This document shows positions 1-7,077 of a stretch of DNA of 9,583 bases, piece after piece. Numbering within the stretch: position 1 is the stretch's first letter; each line of letters opens with the position of its first letter. Below the pieces are notes generated by a model that was not told where the DNA came from, ran no database searches, and worked only from the letters and a program-made list of their open reading frames with translations. The position numbers were made by a program, and so were the translations under genes. Source of the stretch: Candidatus Aminicenantota bacterium (GTDB lineage Bacteria; Acidobacteriota; Aminicenantia; Aminicenantales; UBA4085). Location of the stretch: contig PMCY01000268.1 in assembly GCA_003154255.1 (NCBI GenBank), positions 4,597-14,179 on the forward strand, in the 5' to 3' direction.

Positions 1-1948
1 CTGCATCCTCGCCGGGATCGGCAAGCGCATCGCCCAGCATGCCGGCGATCTGTTCCCCAAACGCCAGCAAGGCGGCCGCCGAGGCATCCGCCAGCAGGGG
101 ATTCTGCAGGTGGGGCAGGATGAGGGGCACGAATTCGCGGCGCCCCAGCTTGCCGGCGCTTTCCAAGGCGTAGCGGACGACCTCGGGCGAGCTGCTGCGC
201 AGGAGCGGTCGGAGGCTTGCGGCCAGGGGCGAGCCGGAGGGGACCCGTCCAAGGGTCTTGGCCGCCTCCATCGCCTCGGTGTCCTTCCCCGCCTCGGGCC
301 GTTCGGACCAGGCCTCGAAGCGCGTTTTCATTACGTCGCGGTAGACGTCCAGGGCCAGGATCTCGCGGATCTCGGCGTCGAGATTGACGTCGGCGATACT
401 CTCGTCCCAGTCCTGGAAGAGAGGGCCGCCGCCGGCGTCGAGCAGCGTGTTGAATGACCCGGCTCGGACCCGCGAGGTCCCGGCGTTCAACAGGTCTTTG
501 AGCTCGGGGCTCAGCCCCTCCCTGCGGACGAGGTCCAGAAGGTTCATGGCATACAGGGCCGTGCTCTGGTTGCGGCTTTCCAGCGTGTCGAAGACAAGCT
601 TGGCCGCGTCCACATCGACGCGCTCGAGGAGGAGCTTGTCGGCGTCGGGCCAGGAGACGCGGAGGTTCTCTTTGACCACTCCTCCATACTCCTTCATGAG
701 CCTCCAATTCATGGCCATCCAGCCCACAAGGAAGACAGCGGTGATGAGGCTGAAGCCCCGCCAGCCGGGATGAAAAACGGCGGTGGCCGCAATCAGCAGA
801 ATTGCGGCCGCCCCGTCGCCGAGCTTGTTGACGAACATGTCGATGACGACCTTGGCCTGGGCCCGCAGGCGGGGATGGACCGGCACATAGAGGATCTCCC
901 GGGTCGACTGGCTGAAGGTATGGGTCAGGCTCTTATCCGCTCCACGCAAGGCCGCACCCCACCAGAGGGCCGCGGCGGAAGGCACAAAAACGACGGCGGC
1001 CGTCCCCAGGGCCAGGGTCACGGGTGTCACCATCAGAGCGGTGCGAAGGCCGAAGCGGCGGAGAACGCGGTGGGTCAAACTTGCTTGGAGCAGGAAGGAG
1101 ACGATGAACAGAACGGTGGAGAAGGCGGCCAAGAAGGCCGTCCGGGCGGCCATATCCGATTTGGCCGCCTTGAGAGTGGTGTTGAAGCGGATATCGATGA
1201 GCGTCGTCACGGTCATGGCCGCGAACATGGTCCCGGCGAGGAGGAGGAGATAGCGGTTTCCGGCCACAACACGGAATCCCTTGAAATAGCCGGACGCTTC
1301 ACGGGGAGCCGGCTTTTCGGAACCCTCGTCCCGGGCGGACAGGGCCGGGCGGGCCAGAACCGGAAACACGATGACTCCCGCGGCGACAAGCGCGGCGGCG
1401 GTCACCAACAGGAGGTTCACCGTGCCCAGCGGGCGGGCCAGCCGGTTCGCCGCCAGCGAGCCGGCGATGCCGCCGAGGAGACCGGCCTTGACGAACGAGC
1501 CGATCAGGGCCTTGATCCGCCGCGGGGGAAAGACGTCATAGGCCAGAATCCAGAACTGAGCCAAGGACATGACCAGGAAGACTTCCCCCCACAGCCAGAA
1601 CAGGATCATCAGCGCGCCGCTCTTCAGATGGCCCGGAAGGAAGAGGCGCAGGAACACCAGCCCGGCGATGAAGAAGCCCAGGCTGCCTGGGATGGACGCG
1701 CGTAGGGGCAGGCGCTGCAGGAAGCGGGCGTTGAAGACGACGATGAAGCCCATGGCCACGGCGGAGATGAGATAGACGATAGGCAGGCCGTCCGCCGGCC
1801 CGATCAGGAAGAGCGACGTCTTGGAGACTTTGACGATGGTCGCGGCGGCCGTGACCAAAAAGAAATAGGCGGACAGCCGCACGGCCGCGGAAGACTGCTC
1901 GCCGGCGTTCCCGAGGAGGTCGCGGAAAAGGCGGACGGGCTTCTTCAT
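1..1948 (-). CDS. NTT-type (ATP/ADP translocase-like) transporter fused to HEAT repeats, second tandem copy; C-terminus cut by window edge
   Basis: The reading frame is open from an ATG at 1948 to the window start (649 codons, no stop). Residues about 20-415 are a polytopic membrane domain with roughly 11-12 hydrophobic segments. The first carries a basic motif (IVKVSKTS, 38-45). A signature at about 337-372 (ADKSLTHTF, then STREILYVPV, then KVVIDMF) resembles the PTKEMAYIPLD...KGKAAID region of the ATP:ADP antiporter family (NTT/Tlc). From about 436 the protein is soluble and alpha-helical with HEAT-like units, for example SPEVVRYALESAGKLGRRE (588-605). It is a clear paralogue of the upstream gene over its full visible length; both share EIREILAL and AGxLGDAL blocks. 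Its ATG overlaps that gene's TGA in an ATGA, so translation is probably coupled. The family exchanges nucleotides in intracellular bacteria and plastids; the substrate of HEAT-fused members in other bacteria is not established. It is often labelled generically as an MFS transporter. Confidence 0.85.
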   Translation of the reverse strand, partial: MKKPVRLFRDLLGNAGEQSSAAVRLSAYFFLVTAAATIVKVSKTSLFLIGPADGLPIVYLISAVAMGFIVVFNARFLQRLPLRASIPGSLGFFIAGLVFLRLFLPGHLKSGALMILFWLWGEVFLVMSLAQFWILAYDVFPPRRIKALIGSFVKAGLLGGIAGSLAANRLARPLGTVNLLLVTAAALVAAGVIVFPVLARPALSARDEGSEKPAPREASGYFKGFRVVAGNRYLLLLAGTMFAAMTVTTLIDIRFNTTLKAAKSDMAARTAFLAAFSTVLFIVSFLLQASLTHRVLRRFGLRTALMVTPVTLALGTAAVVFVPSAAALWWGAALRGADKSLTHTFSQSTREILYVPVHPRLRAQAKVVIDMFVNKLGDGAAAILLIAATAVFHPGWRGFSLITAVFLVGWMAMNWRLMKEYGGVVKENLRVSWPDADKLLLERVDVDAAKLVFDTLESRNQSTALYAMNLLDLVRREGLSPELKDLLNAGTSRVRAGSFNTLLDAGGGPLFQDWDESIADVNLDAEIREILALDVYRDVMKTRFEAWSERPEAGKDTEAMEAAKTLGRVPSGSPLAASLRPLLRSSSPEVVRYALESAGKLGRREFVPLILPHLQNPLLADASAAALLAFGEQIAGMLGDALADPGEDA

Positions 1949-4305
1949 CGGGCCGCCTCCGGCCGGGCCAGGCGTTCCAGGACCGGCAGGACTTTTTCCT
2001 TCCATTCCAGGGGCAGGACGTGGTCAGCGAGCTCCAGAGCGTAGGCGGCCTCGCGCTCCGTTCCCTCGGCGAAGTTTTGTCCGGCCCGGGCGAAATCCTC
2101 GCCACGGACGAGAAGGCCGAAGAGCTTGAACAGCCACAATCCTTCCGCACGGGTTCGCGCCGCGGCCAGCCGATCTATTTCCCGGCCGGCCGCGGCCCGC
2201 ACGGCATCGGACCCGAAGGCAAGCTTCGGGCCGCGGGCACGGAGGCCGTCGAGGGCATCGATGATGTCGCGGTCGAGGGCCGCATCCCCCCGAGACAAGG
2301 CTTCCAGGAGCGCGTCCGCGCAGTCCTGATCGGGCGTCTCGGAAAGGATGGAGGCGATGCGGCAGCGGGCTTCCGCGGGTTCGTCCGGATCGAGCAGGGC
2401 GTCTCCCAGCGTGCCGGCGACGGCCGCCCCATAGGCCGTCAAGGCCTCCGCCGCGTCCGCCCGCGTATGGGGGTCGGACAGCCGGGCCAGAAGCAGGGGC
2501 ACGGAAGCGCGGCGGCGCAGCCGGCCCGCGGCGGCAATGGCCAGATGGACAACCTCGGGCGAGGCATCCAGGAGAAGGTCCTCCACGCGGCCGGCCAGCG
2601 GCGCGCTGGGATCCATCAGCCCGACCGCCTTGGCCAGTTCCATCCGCGCGGTCTCGTCTCCCGCGCCCTCCCGCAGAATGCGCGCGGCATATTCATTCAT
2701 GAGGTTCTGGTATTCGGGCAGGGCCAGGATCTCCCTGATCTCGGACCCGGCCGAGACGAGCTCCGCCTCCGGCCCAGGGATCCAGGCCGGGCCGGCCTCG
2801 TCGAGCAGCGGATGCGAAGCGGGCGCGGCCAGAGCGGCGCTCTCCTCGTCGAGAAAGCGCAGGATGTCGGGGGTCAGATTGCCTTCGCGGGCCAGGTCAT
2901 AAAGATGAAGGGCATAAAGCGAGGGACTGCGCCGGCGGCTCTCCAGCGCGTCGAGGATCGTCTTGGCCGAGTCGGCGTCCGTCAGCTCGGCGATCAGGCC
3001 TTGGCCCGATTTCCATTTCTGGCCCAGGCGGTCATTGACCGCCCGGCCATAGGCCCGGCCGATGCGCGCGTTCAAAGCCAGCCACAGGGCGATCAGCACG
3101 GCCGAGGCCGCGGAGACGACGCGCACATCGTGCCCGCCGGGAACCAGGAAGAGGAAAAGCAGCAGGCCCGCCCCGATCGTCTTGGAAAAGCGGTTCAGGA
3201 ACATATCGATGAAGATCTTGGCCCGGTATTTTCGTTCCGCCGCGACCGGGATGTAGAGGAGCTCGCGGGCCGATTGGTGAATAGAATAGGAGAAGGCCTT
3301 GTCGGCCCCCTTGACGGCCAGAGCCCAGCCCAGCAGCGGCCAGGCGGCCACGCCCGCCGAACAGGCCAAGAGGGCCAGGGGATAGACCATCAGCGCCCGC
3401 CGGAGGCCGAATCGGCCGAGAAAACGGCTGGTCAAGGCCAGCTGAAAAACGAAGGTCAGGAGAAGCAAGCCGGCGTTGAACTGGCCGAAGAATGAAGCCA
3501 GGTTGGCTTTGGCCGCGGGCACGGCGTCGATGACCGCCTTGGACTGCCAGTCGATGAAGGTGGAGACAATGCCGGCCAGGATGGCCAGCCCGGCCAGAGT
3601 CCGTAGGTAAGGATCGCCGCGGACGGTCCGGAAGGAATCGGCCAGTCCGGCCGCGGCGGGCGCCGGCGCCGGGCCGGCCGGCGCGGACGCCGGGGAACTG
3701 TCCAGACGGCGAAAAAGAAAAGCCACGGCCACGGCGCCCGCGGCCAGGAGGGCGGCCGCGACATAGAGAAGGCTCTCGGGCCGCCCGGGCTCGGCCAGAA
3801 ACCCGGTCAATAATCCGCCGGCGATACCGCCCAGGATTCCCCCGCTGCCGAGAAATCCGATCAGCCGCTTGGCCTGACGCGGATCGAAGCGGTCGTTGAC
3901 CAGGAACCAGAACTGGGTGGTCAGGACGACGACGAAGACGTTGGCCCACAGCCAATAAAGCAGGGTGATCCCGGGCCAATCGAGAGCGAAAAGGGCCCGG
4001 AAGAGGAGGGCCGTGGCCCCGAAGAAGACCAGGCTCCCGATCAGCAGGCGGCGCCGCTCCAGGCGGGCCTGCAGGCGGGCATGGAGGGCGACGGCCCCGG
4101 CCACCAGGGCCGCCGTGGCGTAAGCCCAGGGCAGATGACGGACGCCGATGTCGTCCAGGTAGCTGGCGTCGCGGACGGACTTGACAATGGTGAAAGGGGC
4201 GGTGATGAGGAAGAAATAGAGAAAGAAGAGCAGGGCCGCGGCCCCCTCGCCGGGCCGCACGCCGAGCGCGGCGGCGATTTTCGCGGGGATGCGCCGTTCG
4301 GCCAT
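1945..4305 (-). CDS. NTT-type (ATP/ADP translocase-like) transporter with C-terminal HEAT repeats
   Basis: This is a 786-residue inner-membrane protein if started at the ATG at 4305. A TTG at 4317, four codons upstream, is the alternative; neither start has a good Shine-Dalgarno sequence. Residues about 20-415 hold some 12 hydrophobic segments. The first includes IVKSVRDASYL, comparable to the charged first-helix motif of nucleotide translocases. A Pro/Ala-rich loop (about 204-219) separates the two six-helix halves. The signature at 332-368 (KGADKAFSYSIHQ, SARELLYIPV, YRAKIFIDMF) matches the KYSLFDPTKEMAYIPLD...KAAID region of the NTT/Tlc family. Residues about 437-690 are HEAT-like helical repeats (for instance SPEVVHLAIAAAGRLRR), ending in a conserved tail (LELADHVLPLEWKEKVLPVLE-type, about 757-777). 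The gene lies about 27 bp after the STAS gene and overlaps the next NTT-HEAT gene by ATGA. Nucleotide exchange is the family role; the actual substrate here is unknown. The HEAT part presumably faces the cytoplasm and may bind a partner, which is inference. Confidence 0.88.
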   Translation of the reverse strand: MAERRIPAKIAAALGVRPGEGAAALLFFLYFFLITAPFTIVKSVRDASYLDDIGVRHLPWAYATAALVAGAVALHARLQARLERRRLLIGSLVFFGATALLFRALFALDWPGITLLYWLWANVFVVVLTTQFWFLVNDRFDPRQAKRLIGFLGSGGILGGIAGGLLTGFLAEPGRPESLLYVAAALLAAGAVAVAFLFRRLDSSPASAPAGPAPAPAAAGLADSFRTVRGDPYLRTLAGLAILAGIVSTFIDWQSKAVIDAVPAAKANLASFFGQFNAGLLLLTFVFQLALTSRFLGRFGLRRALMVYPLALLACSAGVAAWPLLGWALAVKGADKAFSYSIHQSARELLYIPVAAERKYRAKIFIDMFLNRFSKTIGAGLLLFLFLVPGGHDVRVVSAASAVLIALWLALNARIGRAYGRAVNDRLGQKWKSGQGLIAELTDADSAKTILDALESRRRSPSLYALHLYDLAREGNLTPDILRFLDEESAALAAPASHPLLDEAGPAWIPGPEAELVSAGSEIREILALPEYQNLMNEYAARILREGAGDETARMELAKAVGLMDPSAPLAGRVEDLLLDASPEVVHLAIAAAGRLRRRASVPLLLARLSDPHTRADAAEALTAYGAAVAGTLGDALLDPDEPAEARCRIASILSETPDQDCADALLEALSRGDAALDRDIIDALDGLRARGPKLAFGSDAVRAAAGREIDRLAAARTRAEGLWLFKLFGLLVRGEDFARAGQNFAEGTEREAAYALELADHVLPLEWKEKVLPVLERLARPEAAR

Positions 4306-4332
4306 GGCCGGACTCAACCCGGACGGCCCGAC

Positions 4333-4677
4333 TCAGTCGCGGAAGCTCTGTAGGGCCGCGTCTTCGTCCTCGAAGATGTCCAGGACCTTGGTCAGCATGG
4401 TGACCTGGAAGATGAGGAACAGTTTCTTGGAGATGCGGGCCAGCTTGAGTTTGCCGCCAAGGTTGTGGGTGGAGATATAGCTGGCCAGGATCTCGCCGAC
4501 GCCGAAGCTGTCGATGAAGCCGACCTTCTCGAAATTGAGGAGAATGAAGCGGTGGCCTTCCTCGAGGACGGATCTGACCAGGTCGTGGAGCGTCGTGTCG
4601 GTGATGTCGGAGCGCTTGATTTCGCCGTCGACATCGAAGATGACGACGTCGTTCTTTATCCGTTTGGTGATGGTCAT
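4333..4677 (-). CDS. STAS-domain protein, anti-sigma-factor-antagonist (SpoIIAA/RsbV) type
   Basis: This 114-residue protein consists of a single STAS domain. It starts with a beta strand (VVIFDVDGEI, 11-20), followed by the helical stretch and HRFILLNFEKVGFIDSFGVGEI (42-62). Asp56-Ser57 in IDSFGVG sits where SpoIIAA/RsbV proteins carry the DSSG motif, whose first Ser is phosphorylated by an anti-sigma kinase, so Ser57 is the expected phosphosite. The residue after it is Phe rather than the more usual Ser. Stand-alone STAS proteins normally switch partners with an anti-sigma or HPK-related kinase, but none is encoded here. It is instead the gene immediately before two NTT-HEAT transporter genes, with about 27 bp to the next start. 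A GGAAGG-like ribosome site precedes the ATG, and a sigma70-like promoter lies just upstream. A role in setting transporter activity, as fused STAS domains do in SulP carriers, is a possibility and not shown. Confidence 0.9.
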   Translation of the reverse strand: MTITKRIKNDVVIFDVDGEIKRSDITDTTLHDLVRSVLEEGHRFILLNFEKVGFIDSFGVGEILASYISTHNLGGKLKLARISKKLFLIFQVTMLTKVLDIFEDEDAALQSFRD

Positions 4678-4698
4678 GTCCGCCTTCCCGGATGAAGT

Positions 4699-4726
4699 AT
4701 TATCAAAAACCGGGCGGCCAAGTCAA
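4699..4726 (-). promoter_or_regulatory. Predicted sigma70-type promoter for the STAS-NTT-NTT genes
   Basis: On the minus strand TTGACT (4726-4721, 5 of 6 to consensus) is followed after 16 bases by GATAAT (4704-4699, 5 of 6). Transcription would begin near 4692, leaving a leader of about 15 bases that contains the GGAAGG ribosome site. The TGA stop codon of the preceding gene lies inside the -35 hexamer, so the promoter occupies nearly the whole 45-bp gap. Confidence 0.55.
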
Positions 4727-5076
4727 TGAACGCGGCGCTTGGTCCGAGAGGCGCGCCGGCCGGGCCGGCTTGGGGACGGCTCCCAATCGTGGACGTAGAC
4801 TTCAAAACCTTGGCGGATGGGCGGCGCGGCGAAGAGGTCCAGGAATTTGATGAGTTGGGCCTGGTAATAGAGATTGTTCTCGTTGACCGAGGCCGTCTTT
4901 TCGGTCGGCCAGAACGTGACCGCAATGCCTTTTCCGCCCTGCCGATCGACCAGCAGACAGGCTCCCCGGAACCCTCTCTGGATTTTTGCCGCGGGCAGGA
5001 CGCTCTTTCGAAAAGTCGTGATGGCCCGATCGATCTCCTCGGGCTTGATCATGATGGTGGTCATACGGGCAAACAT
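4723..5076 (-). CDS. Small dimeric alpha-beta-barrel (ABM/ferredoxin-like fold) protein, function unknown
   Basis: This soluble protein of 117 residues has no signal peptide. The pattern is a strand (MFARMTTIMIKPE), a helix with a HxF-like equivalent (EIDRAITTFRKSVLPAA), strands (GFRGACLLVDRQGGKGIAVTFWPTE), a second helix (about 67-83) and a last strand (GFEVYVHD). This is the layout of the dimeric alpha-beta-barrel superfamily that includes antibiotic-biosynthesis-monooxygenase-like (ABM) proteins, in which two subunits form a barrel. Members can be monooxygenases, dismutase-like enzymes or proteins of no known activity; I see no residues that decide. The C-terminus (about 98-117) is a Ser/Pro/Arg-rich basic tail beyond the domain. 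The start is fixed by a strong AGGAGG five bases upstream. It is the first gene of the minus-strand cluster, 45 bp before the STAS gene. Fold call moderate; function unassigned. Confidence 0.82.
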   Translation of the reverse strand: MFARMTTIMIKPEEIDRAITTFRKSVLPAAKIQRGFRGACLLVDRQGGKGIAVTFWPTEKTASVNENNLYYQAQLIKFLDLFAAPPIRQGFEVYVHDWEPSPSRPGRRASRTKRRVH

Positions 5077-5081
5077 GGTCC

Positions 5082-5087
5082 CCTCCT
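5082..5087 (-). promoter_or_regulatory. Strong Shine-Dalgarno deciding the start of the alpha-beta-barrel gene
   Basis: On the minus strand AGGAGG is followed by GGACC and then ATG at 5076. The five-base spacing supports that ATG over the in-frame Met four codons downstream. Confidence 0.75.
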
Positions 5088-5145
5088 TTCCGCCCCAAAC
5101 CGGACGTCGCGAGCGGGCCGCCGCGGCGACCCCTCTCTGTTCGAG

Positions 5146-5174
5146 AGCATAGCAACAATCTCCAGGGAATTCAA
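5146..5174 (-). promoter_or_regulatory. Predicted promoter of the minus-strand cluster
   Basis: On the minus strand TTGAAT (5174-5169), a 17-base spacer and TATGCT (5151-5146) form a plausible sigma70 promoter. The -10 is preceded by TGC, an extended -10 element. The expected start near 5139 gives a leader of about 60 bases before the ATG at 5076. It lies back to back with the plus-strand promoter, with 15 bases between the two -35 boxes. Confidence 0.45.
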
Positions 5175-5189
5175 TTTATCCTGAGGTTC

Positions 5190-5218
5190 TTGACACGATT
5201 CCGCTTTATCCCCATAGT
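5190..5218 (+). promoter_or_regulatory. Predicted promoter of the phosphatase/kinase cluster
   Basis: A perfect TTGACA (5190-5195), a 17-base spacer and CATAGT (5213-5218, 4 of 6) place the transcription start near 5225. That is only about five bases before the ATG at 5230 and downstream of the GTG at 5221, so the mRNA would be nearly leaderless and the ATG start is favoured. Confidence 0.45.
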
Positions 5219-5229
5219 TAGTGGGGGAC

Positions 5230-6333
5230 ATGAGACATACGGAACCGACCACCGGGTCCGGCCGCCGGGCGGCCAGCGCCCTGATCGCCCTGTTCGCCGC
5301 CGCCGTATCCCTCCTCTCCGCCGCGCAACGCGGCCCGATATTCACGGGAGTCGACCGCGTCGTGGCCGTCGGCGATCTGCACGGCGCCTATGACAACTTC
5401 GTCGCCATTTTGCAGGACACGAAAGTCAAAATCCTGGACGATGGCCTGCGCTGGATCGGCGGAAAGACCCACCTTGTCCAGATAGGCGATGTCCTCGATC
5501 GCGGGCCGGGCGCCCGGAAAATTTTCGATCTCATACGGCGGCTGGAAGGAGAAGCCGAAGTGGCCGGCGGCAGGGTCCACATGCTCATCGGCAACCACGA
5601 AGCCATCGCCCTCATGGGCCTGAGCTTCGATTATGAAGGCGCCGTCACCGTTGAGCAGTTTCAAAGCTTCCTGCCCGAACGCTACCGGACGGAGAAGGAG
5701 GCGGAATTCCGCCGCCGGGCCGGGCCGGACGCGGACCTTTCGCCTCTTTGGGACCAGCTGGCCCGGACGGACCTGGGCGCTCAATCGACCTATTTCGAGT
5801 TCCTGCGCGAACACTACGGGCGTTGGATCGCCGATCACGAAACGGCCGTTAAGATCAACGGCGTCGTCTTCGTCCACGGCGGATTCAACGAGGAGTATAG
5901 CCGCTGGCCCCTGGAGCGGCTCAACCGGGCCGTCTCCATGGAGCTTCTCGGGGTGATGATGAACCGCCCCGATCCGCCGCGGATCATCTTCGACACGCGC
6001 GGCCCGCTGTGGTACCGCGACGACGCCGACTCCAATAAAAGCGAAGAGATCATGGCCGGCGAGATCGGGCGCGTCCTGATCAATCTGGAGGCCAAGGCCC
6101 TGGTCATCGGGCACACGTCCAGCGCCGGATCGCGGACTTTGAACCTGTCCCGTTTCGGCGATCGCGTCTGGACGATCGACACGGGAATCTGGGAGCCTTT
6201 TTCCGGCATCCTCGGCGCCTTGATCATCGAGGACGGCCTTTTCAAACCTTGGGGGAGAGAAAATGAACGCCAGGACATGGATCGCCGCGGCCGTGGTTTG
6301 TCTATGGGCGGCGCCGGCGCGGGCCTTCGCTGA
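5230..6333 (+). CDS. Exported PPP-family metallophosphatase, Shewanella-like protein phosphatase type
   Basis: This is a 367-residue protein. An Arg-containing N-terminus followed by a hydrophobic stretch (about 14-33) ending in LSAAQ indicates export, as a signal peptide or membrane anchor. The calcineurin-like catalytic set is complete and in order: GDLHG (48-52), GDVLDRG (86-92), GNHE (121-124), FVHGG (214-218) and GHT (294-296), giving the usual Asp/His/Asn ligands for two metal ions. RGPLWYR (257-263) and IDTGI (316-320) are typical of Shewanella-like phosphatases, a PPP subgroup with protein phosphatase activity, in some members on phosphotyrosine. The likely role is removing phosphate from proteins or small molecules outside the cytoplasm; the substrate is unknown. 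The ATG at 5230 is preferred over a GTG at 5221 because of the promoter position. The last 24 codons are Gly/Arg-rich, lie outside the fold and overlap the next gene by 71 bp. Confidence 0.9.
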   Translation: MRHTEPTTGSGRRAASALIALFAAAVSLLSAAQRGPIFTGVDRVVAVGDLHGAYDNFVAILQDTKVKILDDGLRWIGGKTHLVQIGDVLDRGPGARKIFDLIRRLEGEAEVAGGRVHMLIGNHEAIALMGLSFDYEGAVTVEQFQSFLPERYRTEKEAEFRRRAGPDADLSPLWDQLARTDLGAQSTYFEFLREHYGRWIADHETAVKINGVVFVHGGFNEEYSRWPLERLNRAVSMELLGVMMNRPDPPRIIFDTRGPLWYRDDADSNKSEEIMAGEIGRVLINLEAKALVIGHTSSAGSRTLNLSRFGDRVWTIDTGIWEPFSGILGALIIEDGLFKPWGRENERQDMDRRGRGLSMGGAGAGLR

Positions 6334-7048
6334 GCCGTCCGCCTGGAACCGCGGGTCCACGGAGAATCTCCTCCGCACGGCCGGCGTCGCCGGCTTGTCC
6401 AAAACGGCCGAGTCCGGCCGGACGGCGCCCTGGATCGTCTCCTTGGAAGGCCCCGACGGAGCCCGAGTCCGGGCCGTTTTCAAACACATGGACCGCCCCC
6501 GCCCGAGTCCGATGGCGGCCAGTTGGCGCTACGAAATCGCCGCTTACAAGCTGGCCGATCTCCTTGGCCTGGACATCATCCCGCCCACGGTCGAACGGCC
6601 GGTCCAGGGCGTCCGCGGCGCCCTCCAGATCTTTGTTGAAGACAGCCTCAGCCTGCGCGACCGGGAGCGCCTGGGACTTCCCTGTCCCGATGAAACCGCC
6701 TTCCACCAGGCCCTCGACGAGATCCGCGTCTTCGAACTCCTGACCGGGGACGCCTGCGGCGACAAGGACGACACGCTGATCCACAAACCGACCTGGAAGG
6801 TCTGCCGGGTCGATTTCTCCGAGGCCTTCCCGGCCGATCCGGCCCTCGACGAAGCCTGCCCCTTGGAACGCTGCCCGCGGCGCCTCTATGAACGGTTGTT
6901 GCGAACCGCCCGCTCCATGGTCGAGTCCAGGCTCAAGCCCTACCTCAGCGACTCGGAGATCAATTCGCTGTGCGAGCGGAAGAAGCGCGTCGTCGCCCGG
7001 CTCCAGCGGCTCATGGCTGAAAAAGGCGAACGGGCCGTGCTGTTTTAA
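6263..7048 (+). CDS. Secreted kinase-fold protein (PI3/4-kinase/HipA-like), probably catalytically degenerate
   Basis: This is a 261-residue protein with a signal peptide (TWIAAAVVCLWAAPARA, cleavage near 21). It is a paralogue of the gene at 8555. Kinase-like landmarks are a strand Lys (RAVFK, Lys74), a helix Glu in WRYEIAAYKLADLLGLDIIPP (Glu91), and DFS (184-186) where kinases have the metal-binding DFG-type Asp. Aligning without gaps to the paralogue's NDDRTQQN loop gives DACGDKDD (163-170). The catalytic Asp is therefore Cys165, the Arg is Gly166 and the Asn is Asp170. It may be a pseudokinase, a binding partner or an atypical enzyme. Six Cys in the mature part (141, 165, 181, 199, 204, 237) fit an oxidising compartment. 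GGGGGAGAG precedes the ATG, which lies inside the end of the phosphatase gene. The fold is inferred from motifs only. Confidence 0.8.
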   Translation: MNARTWIAAAVVCLWAAPARAFAEPSAWNRGSTENLLRTAGVAGLSKTAESGRTAPWIVSLEGPDGARVRAVFKHMDRPRPSPMAASWRYEIAAYKLADLLGLDIIPPTVERPVQGVRGALQIFVEDSLSLRDRERLGLPCPDETAFHQALDEIRVFELLTGDACGDKDDTLIHKPTWKVCRVDFSEAFPADPALDEACPLERCPRRLYERLLRTARSMVESRLKPYLSDSEINSLCERKKRVVARLQRLMAEKGERAVLF

Positions 7049-7064
7049 CGGCTGAATCCCGAGG

Positions 7065-7070
7065 AAGGAG
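7065..7070 (+). promoter_or_regulatory. Shine-Dalgarno of the leader ORF
   Basis: AAGGAG lies seven bases before the ATG at 7078. It is the only strong ribosome site in the stretch before the transporter, and it serves the short leader ORF rather than the transporter ATGs at 7104 or 7122. Confidence 0.6.
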
Positions 7071-7077
7071 AGCATCG

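Noticed and set aside
770..1705. Plus-strand ORF of 311 codons near the window start
   Set aside because: Shadow of the second NTT-HEAT gene; the product is Gly/Gln/Glu-rich and low in complexity.
1536..2150. Minus-strand ORF of 204 codons spanning the junction of the two NTT-HEAT genes
   Set aside because: Out of frame with both real genes and Arg/Pro/Ser-rich, as expected from a shifted reading of them.
2020..3495. Plus-strand ORF of 491 codons antisense to the NTT-HEAT gene
   Set aside because: Its Gly/Gln/Arg/Asp-rich product has no domain pattern. Long antisense frames are expected opposite GC-rich genes, and the minus strand carries a clear membrane protein family here.
5218..6489. 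Minus-strand ORF of 423 codons antisense to the phosphatase
   Set aside because: The phosphatase has a full set of catalytic motifs on the plus strand, and the antisense product has none.
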